Source: Acanthaster planci (lineage: Eukaryota; Echinodermata; Asteroidea; Valvatida; Acanthasteridae). Taken from it: a stretch of 64,000 nt of DNA. Where the stretch lies: NCBI RefSeq assembly GCF_001949145.1, contig NW_019091426.1, positions 927,827 to 991,826 of the forward strand, given 5' to 3'. The notes below the pieces were generated by a model. That model was not told the DNA's origin. It made no database searches and saw nothing but the letters and a program-made list of their open reading frames with translations. A program made the position numbers and the translations under genes. Positions 24,211 to 35,400 of the stretch are shown one piece after another. Every line of letters begins with the position of its first letter. The first letter of the stretch is position 1.

Positions 24211-27200
24211 TTAGGAGGCCCAGGCTGCCAGCTCTCTCATATCCTCATCCTCTTGGTCTGCAACTTTGGCTGGAATGAAAGAAAAAAAACCAAAAACAAC
24301 TCGCGATGAACAATGCTTCCAGCTTGTACAATTTTCAACAATAACCCAGTTGTAGCTATGTGAACATTTTTGCAGGCATCTTTCTATAAATTGCTTAGTA
24401 CAATAGTTTTCAAGATGTATTTCAAGATGTATTTTGTGTTGGGAGATGTTAAATTATATAATGGGTTTTGCCCTTACCCAACGTATATATTAATAAACAG
24501 TGTATGCTCAGTGCTTGTCCGAGAGCTTGCGAAAAAGTCATAAGCTTACTCGGGTGGGACTTGAACCTACGACCTCCTGCTTACTAGTGCAGATGTCTTA
24601 ACCACTCGACCACCGAGCTTGCCGGGGTCGGCTAGCCGGTCCGAGTCAGGTGTAGCAGCGGCTATTTCAAGATGTATTTTTTTAACAATAGTTTTTCTCA
24701 TCAACTGCACAGGATTACAGCCAGAGCCAGAATTGCTTAACATTTGCCATTTGGCACCTGTGCCATTCTCAATCTTTCTTGGCAAGGCAGCTGACATCTA
24801 ACGTTACACAATAAACCAATGGCACATTCCCTCGCCAACGCCTTGTATTAAGTCCAAGTTAAGTAACAATGGCCAGGCTATAAAGTCTTGTAATCAGTAT
24901 ATAAAAATCGGTTATTTTGATTATTACAGATCACTTTTGTTTCATTTTCGTTCATGGCTGTCTTACCACAAAACCTTTCTGAATCCTTTGTGTTACCTGA
25001 CCCCTGTTGTAAATTGGATCCCGCATTTCTAGAGAACAATTTCACTTGGAACCACCTTCCTTTGACACTCTGAACTGACGCTTTATCATCATCATTCAGG
25101 TTGCAGTTAGGCAATTCCTACTGGCCTGTTTTAACAAAAATCACTGCACGGTGGGGCATTGGCACATTGCAAATTACGACGGTGCAGTGAGAAATATGGT
25201 ATACGAGTACAGCTCAAGTGACTTTCACCATTTGAGGCGTTTGGCTGTGTTAGGAAGGTTGACTGACGCATCTTCCATGTTCTTTCAAATGAAACTTTTT
25301 GGCCATAAATAAACAATTTCATGTGTCTACAGTGCACAATGGAGCCGCATTAGCACCAAAGATCTAAACTTGGGGGACAAGAAGTCACGAAACCTAAGCT
25401 GAAATTCGAGACAATGCCAAGATTTAGCAAGATCCCCTGGCCGAAGGGAATACTGACCGGGTCTTTCTGTTGGCACGTCGGGCAGTTGGGGGGCAACGCT
25501 GGGCCCAACACTCAGAAGCTGTTCGTCCAGCTCCTCTTGCTCTAATTCCTCCAACTCCTTGAACAGTTCATCCTGTAAACAAAGTCAGAAAAAAAGTCAA
25601 TATCATTCCTGGTAATGAAACCAAGGATTCTTCAGAAGTACCCTGGGCTTTATAAACCCGATGATCTTGAGAAACCTGGGGGATTAGAAAATAAAGAGAT
25701 GCTTAGTTTTTTAGGTGGAAGAAAAACCCCCACGTTCATACACATATTTCTGGGACATCCGCGGAATCAGGTAGGCCTGAAAACCTAACCACATGCTGGC
25801 CCATGGCTGGATTCGAACCCGGTTCCGAGAGATGGAAGGTGAGGGATGTACCACTCAACCATATCTGTGTCTCTTAAAGGAACACTGGGCATTTTTGCAC
25901 GGGAGTCGTCCTGAATCCTCTCAAAATCTTACATCATACAGCAAACCAACAGCACAATTTTGATATTTCAGTCAGGAGTAAGCAACCTCCATTTCAAGTC
26001 ACAGAGGCCGACTGAGGGAGACGGGAACAGTAAACAGTTCTGTAGAATCTTCCAAACCCTCCTGGTAGATTTGGAAGGACTTGGGAGTGCAGGCTAAATA
26101 GGGAAACCTTGTAGCATGAGGCGTAAGTTCTCTCTTTTCTTATGGGACAGGGTGAACATTTATATCCACCGACAGTGGAAGGTGATCTCTGAGCTGCAAC
26201 ACCACTCCATTTCTGTTGCCTCCTTCAAAATGAATTTGCTACTATAGTAATAAAACCTTAAATTGATTACATTTTAACAAGTCACCCACTACAGCCATTG
26301 CTTTGTTGTTCTCACAGTGACCACACAAAGCATACGTAAATTGCAATGATGTTCCGGATATAAAGTAGACCCTACATTAGGGCTGTGCCGAGTGTCTGAA
26401 TATTTGACCGGTTATTGAATATTCAAATATTATTCGAATGCAAGATTCATGGCAAGGAAGGGAGAACTTCCTTTCGTTTTGAATGAGAAAAATTGCACTA
26501 TGAAGGCTTGTTTCAAGTAGATGCAAATGAAAAGTGACAGAAATCTTATGATTCAAAATGTAAATTATTCATTAAACAAAAAAGGAATAGAAATTTTCAA
26601 CAGGGCAAGAAGTATTATTCATGTCTTAAATCTTGCTAAATCGGGGCTGGAGTAACTCGTAGATGTGAGAAGCTATTACAGTGATTACAATGTACAATTG
26701 TGTGCGTTATTGCTACTGATTTTGTATATGGTTTGTTCATCAACAATCTGCTGGTGGTAAGACCGAATATATATTCATATATTCGACTGAACTGAAAGTC
26801 AAATATCCGAATAGTGAATTATTTGAATTGACTCAACCCTACTCAACATTGGGGGAAGAATAAAAAAGATTTAACTATCTTACGTTTACAGACATAAATT
26901 TTACATAAAAGAAAACATAAAGAAGTTGAAGGATGGTATTTCTGAAGGAAAATGACTTTCAGGGGCAACACCATTTGAAAATGTTGAAAAATTAAGGAAA
27001 CTACAAACTTCACAAGTAAAAGTCTCTTTTATCACATTAAAAACCGTACAAATCTTTCTCTAAGGGCAGAGGGAGGGCTGTTAGAGGCCAGGGTTGAAAC
27101 TAGTCAAGGATGGGTTAACACAGTCCCCCTGAAACCTGAATCTCTATTCCCAACACACCTGAGATCTTTCTAAAGTTTATGAGGACTGTTCTGTCCGATA

Positions 27201-30200
27201 TGCTCTGGGCTCACGAACCCTTGTGGGCTTACCTCGTCAACGTCTTGTCCGAAACCCATCTGGTTGGAGATAGCATCGGTGATTTCGTTGGCTACTTCCA
27301 TCTGCTCCTGGATGTCTGACATCAAGTCGTCCACGTCCTCCACTCCCCTGCATAACACAAAGAATCAAGACGGAACACTGAGTCGGCTAATAGCAGAAGT
27401 AAAGACCCTTTCTTGATCACTTTTTGTAACATCTTCAAGAGTGTCAGGTTTGGATCATCGCTGAAGTTTTGATATGGCAACACCCAAACTTCCAAATCAA
27501 AGGTAAACAGAGAAACAAATGTTGGATTTTGCTGAGTGTTGTAGGATTTCCATGACGTCCACACACACCATATTTATAGGCAATTCCATGCAAATGTTAT
27601 GTTGGGTTTCAAATTTTGTTTTTTACAAAAAATTGTGATGTTGGGCACTGTTGCGAAGGCAGTGATGTCGGAAAACGACCAACATAAACCGACAGCACGG
27701 CCCATCTTTACAATATATTTCATATACGACGACTTTTCATTTGCCAACTTCAGTGAGTTTTACTCCACAGTATATCCCAAAAAGGGAGACTGCAAAGGCA
27801 TCAGTCTGTTACCATGGTAACGTTACCATGGTAACACATGGCTACCTGATCTTTGCAGACTCCAAATTTCTCAATAACGCAGTTGGCACAGCGAAAGAAG
27901 ACATTAAGAATGGCAGGTTTAATACTATTGCGACACAATTTCACATGGTGTTCGGTGCATGTGACTGATTCTCAGAAGATTATTTCGTCCCTTTTGTCTC
28001 CATAGAAGGAAATTGCTTCAGGAAGCATTCTCTGTTGAGGAGCTTCAGGAAATGTGAGCTCTTGGCTTATGGATGTAGCTCTTACAACCCAACTATGGCA
28101 ACAGTTGGCTGCACCCGAATTACTTGGCTGTGGTTTAAAATTACTCACAAGTTGTGGTACGGCCATTTCCCATAGAGTTGAGAGTAATTTCAACTTGCAG
28201 CCTAGCAATGTGGACACGGTCTGGGTCAGGTTCCACCAGATACAAATTGTCAACATATGCATGAAATACATGCTGGACACTAGGCTAAATTCACCAGCTT
28301 TGAGACATTGTGGCTGATTGAACTTGTCACTATGTTTGGGCAGACCCCCCCCGTCCTGACTAGAGGCAAGGCAATAATGCTAATACAGCAGTTGAGAAAA
28401 ATACCTCAAATGTCACAAGTCTTCAAGGTGTTTCTGAAACAAGTCAACTTTAGTTACTCATCTTTCATATTCTGTTCAGTTTCTAGCAGGTAAACTCCTA
28501 ATTTTCCTGCAAAATTCTATTAAAAAATTAATGTCATTCCCCAAAATTTCACAGAAATACAAGATGGGGGACTGCTTCAAGCATGTAATTCTTCCATTCA
28601 ACCAATCGCCCTGTCTAAAAAATGTTCTTTTAGCAGAGATACTCAGTTGGGATTTCCCAACTAGGCCATCGCAGTTGGGACTATCCCAACTACAGTTGGG
28701 ACAATTACCATAGTTGGAACGGAAACAAAGCCATCCTTGCCAAGCGATGAACTCACATGTTTTGCTGTGCAGCTTTGAGGGCTTTTGCTGCAAATCCCAT
28801 GGTATTGATGACCTCGGTGCTCGTGTTGGCATTCTCCAGTGCCTCTCTTTGGTATTCTATTGTGGACAGCGTGCCGTCGATCTGATCAAGCTGCTTCTCT
28901 AATCTCTTCTTCCTCTTCAAGGCCATTATGGCCGCTGCAGCACACAAATGATTGAAAGCGTGAACGGGTATGGTGCACAGGTGTACACGCTGCTGCTTCA
29001 CTTGGCCAATCATCGATGGTGTTCTGAATGATCCTACACAAGATTCTACTATCAAACCCCTTCCATAAATGAACAGGACAAGAAAAACTTGGGGAAACTG
29101 GGCAGTGAACAGATAGATAGACAGATGACTTGAAGATAAATATTGAAATGTAGAGAAAAGTGAATTAAGCACTGTGCCTTGAATGAATCTTAAATGGGTG
29201 AATGGCCTCCTCAAGTTTTCTGTTCCTGACCTTTCACATGTATGGTCGGGAACGTGAAACACTACTTCTAGTACTACTCGATTTGCACTTAACTCAAATT
29301 TTTCATACCAAAACTGAAAATAATTTTCGAATATTGAAACTGTTCATACCATCATTTAAATGGTATCGCTTTGGAGAAGGAAAACACCTGTGGCATGCAG
29401 AGAAATAGACTGTCCTGCCTTGGTCTGGGGCTAACAGAGTGACATTGTCAATGCTGATACTGCGTCCGAATCATATCTAGACCGGAAACAGGGCCCTTCC
29501 TCTCGTTTCTGTCCTCTTACGTCATGTTCGTTAGACTTGAGATATAGGAAATAGGAAAACCGCCTGGTTTTACAAGTACACAAAGGCCCTGTTTATGAGA
29601 ACATGGTGGAGCACAATTGAGAGGAAGGTAATGTTCAAGGTAGGTATACTCGGTTCCTATATTATTGTGGTAACTCCATTATCGCTGTATTGGAAATTTT
29701 AAATTTTGCATTGCCAAAGAGTTCCCAATATTTGCCCAGGTAATCAATAATTTATGGCTTGAGGAAAAGTTTTATTAAAACAAAGAGAAAAATTCTACGT
29801 GTTTCCGTACGTTTTGATAATTTTTAATAAACGATATAACTTTTCCGAAATTTGCACATTCTCCTCGACCGTGTCCGTCATTACCTACCATCTATCTATT
29901 TAATGATTACTTCTAATGCCACCCTGCCCTTGGATATCCATTGCTGGGTTGTTATCAATTTCAAAGTGGCTAAAGGCGTCAAAAGACACATCTTAACTGC
30001 AATTTTTCAGGTTCAAAATAAGGGCTTCTGCGCTGAAAACATCGCATGCGGAAAGCGCGCCCCCCAATCTCCAATACAACAGACTTGCATCAATTGTACT
30101 TTTACCCTCCGCGCCCGCGGCAATTAGCGAATAATTACGTCAGTATTATTGTCACAATTTTTTTGCTTTTCTAATACAGTTTAAAGAATTTGTAACTGAT

Positions 30201-32450
30201 ATTTAGAATTTGTAACATAAATCTTGAATAACATAGTTTAGGCCTAACCCTAACAGCCCTGAATCCTTCAATTTTAATATGATTTTGCACACATCGTAGG
30301 GAGTTAGGGCTAATGTGATGGTTATAACTATCGGAGAATAAGAACTCAGAAAGAAGACATTTTGAACAATTGTTTCAGACATCGATAATAAAAAGAGTCC
30401 ACCAAAAAATGAAATTTGCAATACCCGCATTATTCCTTCGGCAAAACACCAATTTAAGTAATAAGATGAATGTCAAAGTTGTTTCTATATTTAAGATTGG
30501 AGAAAATAAACACTTAAGATTGGAGTAAACAAGTTCTGGTGAAAAAAATGAAGTCACTGATTTCCGTATTAATAAGTGGCACAGTGCAATGGTTCCTATC
30601 TCATTCTCTTGCGTTTGGCGTCTTTAAGGAGAAGACTAAGAAAATGGGGTCAATTACAAGCAAATTGTGGCATTATCACAGAATGAGGTTGTTTTGTTTC
30701 CTCTTAAACAAAATAATTCTTTTTATCTTTACTTATTCGTTAGCAAAATGCTTTAAAGACCATCATATTCTCGATACCGCGATAACAGAGACTCCAACCC
30801 CGCTTGCATATGGTGACCACACAGATTTTCAGAGCTATCGTAGAAGAAAATAAAGTGAACCACAAACAAAATTTCATGAATCAAGTTAAAAAGTAAGAGT
30901 TAAACAACAGCAAGGACAGGAGAATTCAGGAAGGTGAACGAGAAATCTTGTTTTTGATCTGCATATGTGATAACGATATAAGTAAAACGATTGTGGTTGC
31001 ACCATGGATCAATCTCTTTCTTGAGTATGTGTCATTCTGAGAAGACTCAGAGAATAACTCACAAATGTGATAACTAACGCGATTATAGAATAACCCATTC
31101 TAGTACATGTACCTAGTCCAAATAACTGAGTGAAACAAACTAATGGAAGTAAAGCCTATGTAAGGTAGGCCTACCCTACAATCATGACAATCGCCCGACC
31201 ATGACCAAATGTTAAAAAAGGCGATTTGTAGGGTTCAAGTTACTCGGACTAAGTAGGCCTAGGTATCCCACAACTCTGAGCAGGTGGGGTTCGACATCTA
31301 CCCCCAGAAATGTGGGGTCCGACGTCCGCTCCTCCCACGAGAGGAGAGGAGCGGAAGGCTTACGGTCAACTTGGTCCGTAACCAACTCGGTCCGTGTCAA
31401 CTCGGTCCTAAGTAAACTCGGTCCCAGGTCAACTCGGTCCAAGGTCAACTCGGTCCCAAGTCAACTCGGTCCCATTTAGGAATTGCAACCAAGAAGGCTA
31501 CTTTTCAAGCACAAGCTTAGTGTAGATTGAAAATGTATGCCTCTTAGAATATTTTTGCTGTCGATTGAGTGTTGCATTTGCTGGCATGCTGTATGTTTCG
31601 TATGGAGCTGTGCTAGATCAGGCCTATGAGTGGCGCTCGACAGTCTCTGCTCCACTAATGATGTACCCACGCAGCATGGACTCTATTCACACTGTCACAC
31701 AAATAAGAAAATAAATTGTTTGACAAATAATGGCACTCTCCCATTCCAAGACATTTCTTCTCTGTTGACTTTATTGGCTTATATTTAAGCTTCGATTTGT
31801 TTCTGCCTTAAATGCCCAATGTAGGAATTGTATGGTTAGATTTTTGGCATCTTGTCAGACTTGTGCAGTTGTGGGCGAAGTGACCCGACCTCATGATACC
31901 GCCCAATGAAATTATTAACAATCTCTGTTGACTTGGGACCGAGGTGACTAGACTTGGGACTGAGTTGACATGGAACCGACTTGACCTGGGACCGAGTTGA
32001 CTTGGGACTGAGTTGGTTACGGACTGAGTTGACCGGTACCCGTGCCGACGTGGGACCCCACAGTTCTGGTGATAGGGTAGTCTGACATCCATCCGCCCTG
32101 CTCCCAATCTAGCATGTCTACGTAGACTGGAAATGTTGTCAGTTGCATCATGTAGGTAGAATGTGATTCTGCCTCCATGTGATTCTACCTCCATGGTTGC
32201 ATGTACAGTCGTGACACTGACAGTACTGTCAGGATACTAGTTGATTGAAATTTGGCATAGATTTGCATAACTTACCCCTTTTATTTCTTGTACCATTTTG
32301 TTTTGCTACTTGAAGTTCTTGCTTGATTTTCGTTTCCAAAAACGCTTGTTTCTTTTCCAGCAATTCTTCTGTTTGTCTCAGTTTCTGGATTGCGTCGCCA
32401 GTTGACGGGGCCTTTTGAGGTTGCTTCTTCTTTCCAAAAAGGAACGACAT
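24211..32450 (-). CDS. CHMP4: CHMP4 / Snf7 (VPS32), ESCRT-III subunit (213 aa, 5 exons)
   Basis: Main filament-forming ESCRT-III subunit, which polymerises on endosomal and other membranes to drive scission. Exons on the minus strand: 32450-32276, 28934-28757, 27347-27233, 25572-25458, 24269-24211; phases close. The protein starts MSFLFGKKKQP, then the basic alpha1 hairpin (ETKIKQELQVAKQNG, NKRAAIMALKRKKRLEKQLD), GTLSTIEYQREALENANTS, the NMGVEDVDDLMSDI helix, an acidic ELEELEQEELDEQLL stretch, and a carboxy-terminal DEDMRELAAWAS. The M-x-E-L-x-x-W end matches the helix by which CHMP4 proteins bind the ALIX Bro1 domain. Length fits the family (about 220 residues). The long first intron carries a fold-back transposon and the second intron a doubled RFX X-box. 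Identification is firm; which vertebrate paralogue (4A, 4B, 4C) it corresponds to is not meaningful here. Confidence 0.95.
24436..24664 (-). mobile_element. Complete tRNA-derived SINE (SINE-A) with 16-bp target duplication
   Basis: Lies in the last intron of CHMP4. Read on the minus strand: a head with GGTGGTCGAGTGGTTAAGAC (A box) and GTAGGTTCAAGTCCCACC (B box), as in a Leu/Ser-type tRNA, followed by a tail containing TTTTTCGCAAGCTCTCGGAC and ending in GGGTAAGGGCAAAA. The 16-bp word TTTCAAGATGTATTTT flanks it on both sides (24420-24435 and 24665-24680). Related pieces are at 1238-1320 (tail) and 3800-3925 (head). Confidence 0.82.
25795..25870 (-). repeat. tRNA-like sequence, probable SINE head
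   Basis: On the minus strand TGGTTGAGTGGTACATCCCT resembles an A box and GGGTTCGAATCCAGCC a B box, 40-odd bases apart. The acceptor arm does not pair convincingly, so I read it as a tRNA-derived repeat in CHMP4 intron 4 and not as a functional tRNA. Confidence 0.5.
26390..26845. repeat. AT-rich inverted repeat with ATTCGAATA words (MITE candidate)
   Basis: The left end has GTCTGAATATTTGACC and ATATTATTCGAATG, the right end CCGAATATATATTCATATAT, AAGTCAAATATCCGAATAGT. The ends are roughly complementary. In CHMP4 intron 3. Boundaries are approximate. Confidence 0.4.
27808..27835. promoter_or_regulatory. Two abutting perfect X-box palindromes (RFX-type site)
   Basis: GTTACCATGGTAAC occurs twice with no spacer; each 14-mer is a perfect palindrome. 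It matches the X-box pattern bound by RFX factors (two GTTRCC-like half sites two bases apart). Located in intron 2 of CHMP4. Whether it regulates CHMP4 or an unannotated transcript is unknown. Confidence 0.5.
28644..28716. repeat. Short repeats of GTTGGGA in both orientations
   Basis: Four or five copies of CAGTTGGGA and its complement TCCCAACTA, 10-25 bp apart, in CHMP4 intron 2. Could form small hairpins. No coding role: the nearest CHMP4 exon ends at 28757. Confidence 0.55.
31275..32105. mobile_element. Fold-back element with termini made of tandem 16-bp repeats
   Basis: In CHMP4 intron 1. Left arm: about seven tandem units around GGTCAACTCGGTCC (31365-31471), preceded by a block with GTGGGGTCCGACGTCCGC. 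Right arm: about six inverse units around GGGACCGAGTTGAC (31935-32030), followed by GCCGACGTGGGACCCCACAG, the complement of the left block. The two arms, about 180-200 bp each, flank a unique centre of about 450 bp without coding capacity. This is the architecture of Foldback-type elements. Confidence 0.72.
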
Positions 32451-35400
32451 GGTTAGAAAATAAATTCCTGCTCACACCGGGGAGTTATAATGTGTATTTT
32501 TCTTAATTTTTAAAAGTACAATTTCAACATCAACTCTCGATTAAATCATAGACCTTAAGTCAGTGACTGTGCAGTGTAAAAATAGCAAATGACTGAGTCT
32601 ACAATAGTATCAGTGGTGAACGTCATTGCTAATGCACTACATTGAGATGGAGACCAGTTAATATAGCTTGGTTCCCCTAAAATGTTCGTTATCAAATCGT
32701 TTGAGCAGTCAAGGAGCCGTCGAATAGGAAGTTGGAACAATGCAAGCAACAGAGGGCGGCATATAACATCCATAGTAGGTGGCAGGTGCCTAAGTAGGCC
32801 AGTATAAACTGCCATAAAATACCCGAACTTCAACAAATCAGGAAAAATACCCACGCGTTTCTCAGGCCTTTGAGACGCACTTCAAATTAAAGCCCGGTTT
32901 ATGGTTTTTCATTTTCTTTTCAAATTTCCATTCATCAACCGATGACTTCTGAAGATATTTATTTCCACGGATGGTCACCCCTAAAATGAAGTCTTGAAGC
33001 CTCTCGGCTCGACATTTTGAAATATCGATGCCTACAAAAATCGGACCGTTTTTGCACTGGACACCGATTTCTTCTGATAAATTCCATCTCCATGCTCAGA
33101 CACAAGCTGACATTCTATTTACCCGCCTAAACCTGTCTTTTCTACAAATCTTCATCGGCCACAAAATGCTCTATTTCGTAGAGAATTTGAGCGCATTACA
33201 AATTGTGATTTAGCCCGTGCAAGCTTTTTTCGGCCTATTTACTGGCCTGCATCCTGGAATGCGTGGGTGGTGGACTGGCTCAGGGGCGCGTAATTTTTTC
33301 CTAAGAAGGTTAGGAGGAATTATAATAAAATGGGCGTATCTTAACCGTCGCACATGCATTTCCCATCAAGGAAGGTTGGGGCAATTATCATAAATGGGGT
33401 ATATATAAGACAATTGTCCTGTCCGACTTCCATGGTAGCTTAAAATAAAAGGGCGTTATCCTTAGAATCAAGCCGAAGATTCGAGTCTACATTGCAATTT
33501 TTTTCTTGGTGGGGAATTCGTCGGTATGATTCTACCTCCATGGTAGGATGTTTTTATAATGGAAGAAAAAAAACCCGTTATTAACCTTAGTACTTAAGTT
33601 TCTAGGTGTCCACCCGATCAAGCTTGACGTTAATCACACCCGTATATAACTACCCCTAACGTTCCTAGGGAAAAATTACACGGGCGAGTACTTACTCCTT
33701 TCTAAAAGGCAGTACACCTACAAAATGAGCAAAAACATATACATATATAGATTCAAATCATCAATGTGTTTTATTTTGCTCTTAACTGTGATTTTTGAAA
33801 CTGCCTGGTACCGTTGTTATTTTGTGTTTTATTTCATTTCCAGTGTTGAAATTTTATTTTGAATATTAATACTTCAAGTCAAGTTTGGATTATATAGCTG
33901 GCTGTTGTCATAGTGTAAACAAGTACACTAAAGCAACCCAGGCTAGCTTTGAACTGGTTATGTTTTTCTTTGATACTTTGTGATACTTTCTTGTTATACT
34001 TTGTTGTGGAAAGGTCGAATAAATAATATGCTTAAAGCCCCCCCCCCTTGGCTGTAAACTAAACATTTTACTTCAAGCTCAATCTGCGTTAATGAAAGCA
34101 TCATTGAAATTGGAGGATTTAGAAATGTAAAAGTCAGTTTGTCCTTGGCTTTGGCTAGATTTCCACAAGAACATAATGACATGCTTAATGTCCATTCAGA
34201 AATATGGCGATTCGGATGCTTTGCATACTGCGCCTTAGAAAAACAATAAAAAGATGGTTGCCTCTAGTAATTCCTACCCTCCCTTGATACAGAATGACTT
34301 TTGGAATGCCTATCAGGGTTGTGACAACGACAACAGCAACTTAAAGAGTCCACTCTAAGGAAAACATGCTTTCTCTGATTTTTATCTGTTCAAATAAATT
34401 GGAAACATCCCAAGTCGTTCGTTTTCAGAGCTCAACAGTACCAAGCTAAAAAGGGCTTTTTTTCCTGTTCATGCCATACTTCCCTATTTATTTGAACAGA
34501 TAAATTCAGAGAAAACATCTTTTCCTTAAAGTTGCTCTTTAAAGAGGCATTTTGATTAAAACTAAATATCTAATAATGTACACAACTCATGTTACAAACA
34601 CACGGCATCCCACATCAGTTTTATTCCATTTTTTTTAATATCAAGCAAGAGATGTATCTCAGTTTCATGTATAGTTCACATTGTTTGTACATTATGTTTG
34701 TACATTTATAAATATACAGAATTACATTCGATATGCAGTATGTGGTATTTACAACTATTTATAGAAAAGTGCCATTTCGCTTGAATTTGATGAGAAAAAC
34801 AAAACTTTGGCGAATCACTACCCACCACCAAAAACTCTTTAAACCCGTGTGGAGCAACTTTTTGAATTGTGATTTCTGGGGGGCGGGTCCGAGGGTTTAC
34901 AAAGCTGTGCTACAGGTACCACGAGCCTTGGCCAACATTTGAAACAAGATATGGGACGGAGAGAACCCCCCCCACCTTTGTGTTGGTCATTGTTTGATCG
35001 GAATCTCAGGAATTCTTTACAGACTTCTAGGGGGATGTGTTAGGTAACAATAGTCTGGAGTGTGTATAGGGATTGGACAGGTAAGGGGGGTACCCTCCGT
35101 CCCACATTCTGCCTGGTATATTAGCCAAAAGCTCCATTCTATCTCAGTCTAGTACGGTGAAAATGCTTCCCTAATAAACAAACACTGCCAACTAATCTGT
35201 GTTGAAATGCTGCTTCAATAGAAGTGTTGTCTGGCCTCTGAGTTTTGGGAACAATGTGGTCTAAAGGTCCTTAAATGTGTTCCTCCATGGTACTGGAATG
35301 AAGTGGTGGGGTCAACATGGTACATACGCATGGTTATACTTCAGTGACAAGCTAAAAATAGATCTGTGATCATAAACAGCATCACTAAACACGAAGTGTA

